A DNA stretch of 44,346 nt, from the NCBI GenBank assembly GCA_019746485.1, contig JAIERW010000016.1:1-44346 (forward strand), in the 5' to 3' direction. The notes beneath the pieces are model-generated. The model ran no database searches and had not been told where the DNA came from. It saw only the letters and a program-made list of their open reading frames with translations. Source of the stretch: Candidatus Babeliales bacterium. GTDB taxonomy: Bacteria; Babelota; Babeliae; Babelales; RVW-14. Positions 38,814-44,346 of the stretch are shown here, one piece after another. How positions within the stretch are numbered: position 1 is the stretch's first letter; the number at the start of each line of letters is the position of its first letter. Both the position numbers and the translations under genes were made by a program.

Positions 38814-41800
38814 ATGAAGTTTTTACGTTTACTTTCAAAAGTTCTTATTTTTGCACTGGCTTTGGCAACCACAGCACAGCCCGGCAATGTTAAAGATATC
38901 AAAGGCACGTGGGAGATTTTTAAGCCCGAGCATCGAGTTACTTTGTCGCCAGCTTGTGGTGCACTGGGCATAGAAATGCGTTACATCGAAAAGTTGTACC
39001 ATTTTGGTAATCCAGACGATGCAACGGTTCAATTGATTCAAAAACTTTTTAACGCACCTCCGGGTGGCTTTGCACCAGCACAAAAAGATATTCCCGCACG
39101 GTTCTTTTCAATTGGAACGGTCGGCAGTTTGTTGAACACGCTTGAGCTGCACAAAAATGCTGACGACCAAACGCGTGTTGATGCGTTGGTACAAGCACTC
39201 GTCAATGACACTGACTTTCAACAAGCATCGCCACACTTTGCCAACCTGACAACTGATTACCAAGAATATGTGGAACTAAAAGAATTGAGCACAACCTGCA
39301 CACAACAAAAACTTGGCACCCTCAAAACACGAGCACAAAATATTTCAAAGCAAACATTTAAAAAGGCGGCAAAAGTTGCTGATATCATAACGGCATTAAA
39401 AGAGCACCAAAATACTGCTCGCTTGCAAGGGGCTGGTCCAAGTTCAGGTTCTAGCTCAAGCTCTAGTTCGAGTTCAAGCTCATCGTACGCTGTTGCTGTT
39501 TCAGCAACTGTTGTTGACGATGTAAGATCTGTCAAACGTGGTCGAGAAGATATAACGCCCGGTCCTTCACAGCAGGCATCTTCAAGAAGTGAAAAGCGAC
39601 ACCGCCAAACAAATAACCAACCAAACATTGAGCAGTTGATTAGCGAATTGAGCAAGTATGCACGTCGTGATGAGTTGCTAAACAAATTTAAGGGCGATTA
39701 CAAAAAGACATTTGAAGCATTAGAAAAGTTTGCGCAATTATTGGTAAAAGCTTGTAACGAGTGTTTGCCGGTAACGGCCGCTATAACAACAAGTTCTAGT
39801 TCTAGTTTTAACTCATCATCGAGTTCAAGTTCATCAAGTTCATCTTCAAGCTCTAGCTCTTTAGTACAAGCAGACGATTTTGTGTACCGGCCCTACACCG
39901 CTCAGCATGCTTTGCTTGCATTTGCTTACAAAAAGGCCAATTCAAAAAGCGACTTTGTGCCCTATTTTGAAAAAATCGATAAGCAGTTTTTTCTTGACGA
40001 CGTTATGTTTGATCAAGCGTGGCAAAACGACGTTTACGCAGAAGATGCGCACGTCAAAATTCACGAAGATTTTATAACAAACTTTGCAGGGAAAGACGAC
40101 CAAGAAATTTTTGCAACCTGCGCTGGTGATTGTTTTTCTTATGTTGTATTGACTGAAGTCAGACGCCAATTGTATGGCCAAAGCATTCCTGTTTTGCCAG
40201 AAAATAGAGCAGCGTTTTTTGAAACCTTTTGGGTTGCCGACTGTGTAGAAACAACTATCCGCAATTTGTGCAACGTAGTTACGTACAATAAGGAAACGGC
40301 TACCTTTGGCAACGGCGTTGAAGGCCTTACTTTCTCTGAAGCGCTTACCAACTTTTATAGTACCGAGCGCAATCGCCTAGAAAGTGCAACTAGCTCGTTG
40401 GAAGTGCGCCAAGATTGGGGCAACATTATTCAAAACTTGCCGCACATTACCTATGGCCGCGCCAAACTGCCAACCAACAATGACTTTTATTTTGCTCTTC
40501 CAAACGATACCTGCGGCTTTATCAAACTGAATGGCATAAAAATTCCTGAAGCACAAACAACCGACATAACGTTGGTGCCGCTTGGTCATGATGAAAACCC
40601 AATTCCTGGCGGCAAGCCGCACACGTTTGAACAAATCACGATCAATGGGTCTTCGTATCTATTGGTAGATGGCGATGACTATCATGTGTTTGAAGTGATG
40701 CCATCAATAAAAAATATTGTGATTATGATGAATCAGTTCTTTAATTTAGATCTGTTTTCTAGAGCGCCTGGTCAAGCAGCAAGCTCATCTACGCCAGCAG
40801 CAAGCCTAGAAGCTGATTTCTTTAAGACTGATTTTAACTCAACATCATTTGGTAAGTTGTGTGAAAAGTTAAACTGGGGCGTTGAAAGAGATGTGCTTGC
40901 TCAACTTGATAATGAGCAGATACCAGAGCTAAGATTTACGCTCACTCAAAAACACGTAGCTTCTTTTACCCTGTGCATTAGGCCCGGTCGACATGCGTAT
41001 GCCGAGCGGCCACAAAACAGCATTCGGTTGGTTGCGCATCAAACAGCGCTTCAGAATTATCTTTCTAAACGGCTTAAAACCCAATCAGAAACAATGACAA
41101 CACTTCTTTACGATCTTTACAGATCAGAGGCGGTAGTTTATGGATTCAGTGCTTTGTATCGTTGTTTTGCAGAAGATCTTTTTAGTGGAGATATAAAGTC
41201 TTATTTTATTAAAGATATTATTAAACACACAAGAGCTACCAGCCTGGTCCTAACTTCATTAGCCAGCCAATTAATTAAGACATTGCCGGTTGCTGCAGAC
41301 TTTCAGGCGCAACGAGCAATTGCCGAGTGCTTTAAACAAAATGAAATCTTTGCTGAAGCAAATAAAGATAACAAACAGCTCAAAGAAGCCGTTGCTCTTT
41401 TGGTAAAACAAACGAATGAACATACAAACATTGCCGTGAAGCTTACAGTTTTTGAGAAGTTAGTTCCAACATTGTTTGCTCTTGATTTGAAACAAGAGAT
41501 TAAGTTGATTATTGAATGTGCAGCTGCCAATATCTCGCATGTTGATTCTGATGTTAGATATTCTGCATTCGATCTGTTCAAAGCACTTTTTGAAAAAGAC
41601 TATAAACCGGTATTTGAAGCTATAAAAAAAGCAACAACAACAAACATAAGTCATCCACATATTGCCGTCAGGTTAAACTCACTTACCATGCTCAACTGGC
41701 TACTCGAAGCAACAGATTTGCAGCTAAATTTTGATAAGATAGAAAAAGACTTCTTAGTAACAAATGGCTTGAACACTGAAAGTCCTATCACTGAAAATCT

Positions 41801-42221
41801 TGAATTATTACTCTTCGGAAGTCTCTTCGAAAAAAACTATCAACCGGCATTTGATGCAGCCATCAAGGTTGCCACAGCCAAGATTGATGGCGCTAGTTTA
41901 TCAATAGGCATAGCTGGAAGATTATTTTCAACACTGATCGATAAAGACTATCAACCAGCATTTGACGCTGCAATACAAGCAATAACAAAAGACATAGGCA
42001 ATGTGGCAGATATAGCGGCAATTCTATTTGATAAACTTTTTGCAAAAAACTATCAACCAGCTTTTGATGCAGCAATAAAGACAATTGAACGGCATAAAGA
42101 AGACGGAGATTTTTTTACCAAACTAGCTATAAAAGGTCTCTTGAAAGTATTAGAAAAATACAAGCAGCAAGCAGTATCAAGTAGTCAGCCGGCAGAAGCA
42201 ACGTTGGCAGATAATGAGTAA
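38814..42221 (+). CDS. Very large exported protein with poly-Ser linkers and C-terminal 36-residue repeats
   Basis: I do not recognise a named family. The protein is 1135 residues from ATG 38814 (GGAGG upstream; the frame is open from 38715 through the leader repeat). It has a signal peptide (MKFLRLLSKVLIFALALATT), a helical N-terminal part (~25-200) and a poly-Ser linker (~210-224). A short helical part and a second poly-Ser run (~325-350) follow. A large globular-looking region (~355-860) contains FWVADCVETTIRNLCNVVTY. The C-terminal helical region has recurring K-x-Y-x-P-x-F-[DE]-A units near 927, 1008, 1044 and 1079, suggesting a HEAT-like solenoid. The layout suggests a multi-domain secreted effector. 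Confidence 0.8.
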   Translation: MKFLRLLSKVLIFALALATTAQPGNVKDIKGTWEIFKPEHRVTLSPACGALGIEMRYIEKLYHFGNPDDATVQLIQKLFNAPPGGFAPAQKDIPARFFSIGTVGSLLNTLELHKNADDQTRVDALVQALVNDTDFQQASPHFANLTTDYQEYVELKELSTTCTQQKLGTLKTRAQNISKQTFKKAAKVADIITALKEHQNTARLQGAGPSSGSSSSSSSSSSSSYAVAVSATVVDDVRSVKRGREDITPGPSQQASSRSEKRHRQTNNQPNIEQLISELSKYARRDELLNKFKGDYKKTFEALEKFAQLLVKACNECLPVTAAITTSSSSSFNSSSSSSSSSSSSSSSSLVQADDFVYRPYTAQHALLAFAYKKANSKSDFVPYFEKIDKQFFLDDVMFDQAWQNDVYAEDAHVKIHEDFITNFAGKDDQEIFATCAGDCFSYVVLTEVRRQLYGQSIPVLPENRAAFFETFWVADCVETTIRNLCNVVTYNKETATFGNGVEGLTFSEALTNFYSTERNRLESATSSLEVRQDWGNIIQNLPHITYGRAKLPTNNDFYFALPNDTCGFIKLNGIKIPEAQTTDITLVPLGHDENPIPGGKPHTFEQITINGSSYLLVDGDDYHVFEVMPSIKNIVIMMNQFFNLDLFSRAPGQAASSSTPAASLEADFFKTDFNSTSFGKLCEKLNWGVERDVLAQLDNEQIPELRFTLTQKHVASFTLCIRPGRHAYAERPQNSIRLVAHQTALQNYLSKRLKTQSETMTTLLYDLYRSEAVVYGFSALYRCFAEDLFSGDIKSYFIKDIIKHTRATSLVLTSLASQLIKTLPVAADFQAQRAIAECFKQNEIFAEANKDNKQLKEAVALLVKQTNEHTNIAVKLTVFEKLVPTLFALDLKQEIKLIIECAAANISHVDSDVRYSAFDLFKALFEKDYKPVFEAIKKATTTNISHPHIAVRLNSLTMLNWLLEATDLQLNFDKIEKDFLVTNGLNTESPITENLELLLFGSLFEKNYQPAFDAAIKVATAKIDGASLSIGIAGRLFSTLIDKDYQPAFDAAIQAITKDIGNVADIAAILFDKLFAKNYQPAFDAAIKTIERHKEDGDFFTKLAIKGLLKVLEKYKQQAVSSSQPAEATLADNE

Positions 42222-42254
42222 AAAATAAAAATTGTATCAAAGGCTTTTTAGATG

Positions 42255-42284
42255 AGGGGCGGGCCTAAAAACCTGCCCCTTTTT
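42255..42284 (+). terminator. Terminator of the 38814-42221 gene
   Basis: A 9-bp stem with one G-T pair (AGGGGCGGG / CCTGCCCCT), an 8-nt loop and five T after it. It overlaps the last codons of the convergent kinase gene. Confidence 0.75.
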
Positions 42285-44346
42285 CAATTCCGCAAAAAGC
42301 ATTCTCAAGATTTTCAATTCCCAGCGTTGACCAAGAGCTCTTGATGCGCTCTTCAATCTTCTTTTCAAAACACACCGCAATACCACAATCCCCACCACCA
42401 GCGCCAGAAAATTTCGCACCTGCGATGTGCACCTGCGCACTGGTTATGAGGGCCGTGAGCATTGGCGTTTCAAGCTGCGCGCCCGAAAGTTTAGACAAAA
42501 TGTGCAGCATTTTTTTTTGCTGATTAAGCACAAAAATAATTTTTTCTTGATCGTTTTTTTTTAGTGCGTGCGCAAGTTCGAGAACGGTGTTGTTGGTGGT
42601 TGTGCACCAGACTTGGTATTGTGCTGCGTGCTTGTTTTTAAAATTGGCAATGCGTTGGGCAAGCTCGGTTGTTGAAGCGCTGGTGCCGGTAAAACCTACG
42701 CACAAGCGTAACTCTCGCGGGAGTGTGATTGGTTGGATGGCCAGACCTGGCCAGGGCTGCTGCACAATTTGTGTTACGTTTTTTGTTTCTTGTGCTGCAA
42801 GCCAGGCAGCATCAAACCGTTGGTAGAGCAGGGGGTGTGCAAACGTTGATGCAGCGATATCAAAACCGCTGCCTATTTTTTTTTGTGCGTGGTAGTGGGC
42901 CAGTGTTGCGAGTTTGAAAATAGAAACATTGTTGAGTGCAAACTCATGAAACTCGAGCAGTGCGCGCGTTATGCCAACACACACCGCAGCGCTGCTGCCA
43001 AAGCCAATTTTCTGTCCCTTAAAAAAAAATTGATCGGTGTTAACATTGAGCGCGAATGGTTTGATTGCAACGCCGTTCTCACGCAAAAATTTCGTGATGG
43101 TGCTGATGGCTGCTTGAGCGATTGCGAGTTTGGGGTTTTGGTTATCGATTGGTACGTTGAAAATTTCTAGTGTTGGTGCGGTAAACGTTGATGTCTGCGC
43201 CGGTTGTATTTGGCAGATTGCAAAGCGGTTGATGGGCAGCACTATGCAGCTGTTGCCGGGCTCAAGCACGCTCCATTCGCCGGCTAGCATGAGTTTGCCA
43301 GGAACTTTGATGGTGATTTGCCCTTCGAGACGCCCTGCAGGCTCCTCAGGGAGAACGGAGGGGGAGAGAGAGCTTTTGTTTTTAGGGTTGTCTGTTCGTT
43401 TGGCCCCTTCGACAGGCTCAGGGCAAACGGAGTAGGACAAGATGTTTTCTTTTGCTATAAATTTTGAATTGAGAGTAGGAGCTTCGCTTTTTTTTTCCCG
43501 TTCTCCCTGAGGAACAACTCGTAGAGTTGTGTCTCGAAGGGCGGGCTCGCCAGCAACACAACAGCGCATAATCTGTTTTACTCCAGCCAACGCAGCAACC
43601 GTGCGTTCAACCGCGTTAGCATCTTTTTCTTCACACAAAATTTTTACATTTGGTCCGGCATCGGTGGTGAAATAACAACAAACGCCGGAAGCGCGTAGCT
43701 GGCGCACCGTTTCAATAACATTCCATGAAGCGTCTGAAAGATAATTGAGTGATGGCTCTGTATCAAGCATTGCGTGGTACATGCCGTACCAATCTGCTTC
43801 TGCTAGTTGCCCAACGCCTTCAAGATCGCGCGCAGCAATTGCTTGGCGCATCTGTGCAATGCGTGTTTCAGATTCTGCGCACCACGAAGCAAACGAAGGG
43901 CTGGTTTGCACGGTCAAGCGCATGCCTTCGCGTGAGCTCATTTTTTTTACCGATGCGTCAACAATTACCACCACAACGCGCAAACTTGGCCAATGGTCGG
44001 CGGTAAAAATTTGTTCGGCAAAACAATCGGCGCTGTCAGCGCGTAAGCCTTTGTGCCACACCACAAAGCCGCCAAAGACTGATCGGGCAGCAGAGCCAGA
44101 GCCCACGCGTGCGAGTTGTGAAAGCTCTTGTTTGCTCAAATTGAGTTTAAACAGTTCGTTCAAGCCCAGCGCGAGTGCCGCAAAACCGCTGGCACTGCTT
44201 GCAAGGCCGGCTGCAGTGGGAAAGTGGTTGTGTGTGGTAATGCTGACCGGTTGCGAAATATTATAACGTTGGCGCACGTGCTCAACAAATTGCAAAACTT
44301 TTGCTGCAAAATTTTTTCCCGCTTGTTCGGGTGCAACAACACAATC
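42265..44346 (-). CDS. Fused diphosphomevalonate decarboxylase - phosphomevalonate kinase (5' end outside the window)
   Basis: This open frame carries two GHMP enzymes. The first half (~43560 to the edge) is diphosphomevalonate decarboxylase: HNHFPTAAGLASSASGFAAL, GSGSAARSVFGGFVVW and TTDAGPNVKIL. It makes isopentenyl diphosphate. The second half (~42265-43318) is phosphomevalonate kinase: KVPGKLMLAGEWSVLEPG, GFGSSAAVCVGITRALLEF and KFSGAGGGDCGIAV. The frame stays open to the window edge, and roughly the first 70-80 residues of the decarboxylase are missing. The two are joined by ~80 residues translated from interspersed repeats (PEPVEG, LPEEPAGRLEGQ). No ATG, GTG or good TTG start lies close to the kinase domain, so one bifunctional chain is likely. 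Confidence 0.88.
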   Translation of the reverse strand, partial: DCVVAPEQAGKNFAAKVLQFVEHVRQRYNISQPVSITTHNHFPTAAGLASSASGFAALALGLNELFKLNLSKQELSQLARVGSGSAARSVFGGFVVWHKGLRADSADCFAEQIFTADHWPSLRVVVVIVDASVKKMSSREGMRLTVQTSPSFASWCAESETRIAQMRQAIAARDLEGVGQLAEADWYGMYHAMLDTEPSLNYLSDASWNVIETVRQLRASGVCCYFTTDAGPNVKILCEEKDANAVERTVAALAGVKQIMRCCVAGEPALRDTTLRVVPQGEREKKSEAPTLNSKFIAKENILSYSVCPEPVEGAKRTDNPKNKSSLSPSVLPEEPAGRLEGQITIKVPGKLMLAGEWSVLEPGNSCIVLPINRFAICQIQPAQTSTFTAPTLEIFNVPIDNQNPKLAIAQAAISTITKFLRENGVAIKPFALNVNTDQFFFKGQKIGFGSSAAVCVGITRALLEFHEFALNNVSIFKLATLAHYHAQKKIGSGFDIAASTFAHPLLYQRFDAAWLAAQETKNVTQIVQQPWPGLAIQPITLPRELRLCVGFTGTSASTTELAQRIANFKNKHAAQYQVWCTTTNNTVLELAHALKKNDQEKIIFVLNQQKKMLHILSKLSGAQLETPMLTALITSAQVHIAGAKFSGAGGGDCGIAVCFEKKIEERIKSSWSTLGIENLENAFCGIEKGAGF
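43321..43545. repeat. Interspersed repeat patch (family 1) inside a coding frame
   Basis: CCCTTCGAGACGCCCTGCAG...CTCCTCAGGG at the left, CCCTTCGACAGGCTCAGGGC in the middle and CCCTGAGGAACAACTCGTAG...TGTCTCGAAGGGC at the right. These are the same motifs as at 13680 and 36184, here translated in frame between two enzyme domains. Confidence 0.85.

Noticed and set aside
43745-44266. 173-residue plus-strand open frame
   Set aside because: It is antisense to the diphosphomevalonate decarboxylase domain, whose motifs are clear.

Overview
The window looks like a piece of chromosome from an intracellular, protist-associated bacterium. My best guess is Candidatus Dependentiae (TM6/Babeliales). This is inferred from content, not from a marker gene: 18 exported ankyrin-repeat proteins, several other exported low-complexity proteins, a mevalonate pathway with archaeal-type early enzymes, and several families of small interspersed repeats. 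I count 45 protein genes. I saw no rRNA, tRNA, transposase or CRISPR array.

Layout. 1-4.2 kb: a GspE/PilB-type secretion ATPase, an M23 peptidase and a short UvrC. 4.2-6.9 kb: four divergent tandem paralogues of an exported protein of unknown function. 6.9-9.6 kb: a TPR/SPFH/NfeD membrane operon and an amidase_3-like protein. 9.6-13.7 kb: ankyrin cluster A, six genes with a conserved Cys-x-x-Cys in the ankyrin repeats. 13.7-17.0 kb: repeats, acetyl-CoA synthetase, a MazG-like pyrophosphohydrolase and an exported helical protein. 17.0-26.7 kb: ankyrin cluster B, twelve genes, all on the minus strand. 26.9-28.4 kb: an exported Thr/Ser/Gly-linker protein. 28.6-32.1 kb: HMG-CoA reductase, HMG-CoA synthase and acetoacetyl-CoA thiolase, with ATGA overlaps. 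32.2-36.1 kb: four exported proteins of unknown function. 36.4-37.8 kb: the DUF35 Zn-ribbon/OB-fold partner and mevalonate kinase. 37.7-38.5 kb: a membrane-anchored superoxide dismutase. 38.8-42.2 kb: a large exported poly-serine protein. 42.3 kb to the edge: a diphosphomevalonate decarboxylase / phosphomevalonate kinase fusion, cut by the window end.

How it fits together. Acetyl-CoA synthetase, thiolase, HMG-CoA synthase with DUF35, HMG-CoA reductase, mevalonate kinase, phosphomevalonate kinase and diphosphomevalonate decarboxylase give a complete route from acetate to isopentenyl diphosphate.

The most striking signal is at protein C-termini. Three adjacent exported ankyrin proteins end in a lysine-rich tail plus CVIC, CIIC or CAIC, which are eukaryotic CaaX prenylation boxes. 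Four more exported proteins end in CLIS, CHIL, CSLL and CLIF. No cytosolic housekeeping protein in the window ends this way. I propose these are effectors secreted into a eukaryotic host and prenylated there. The secretion ATPase at the left edge is a possible but unproven part of the export route.
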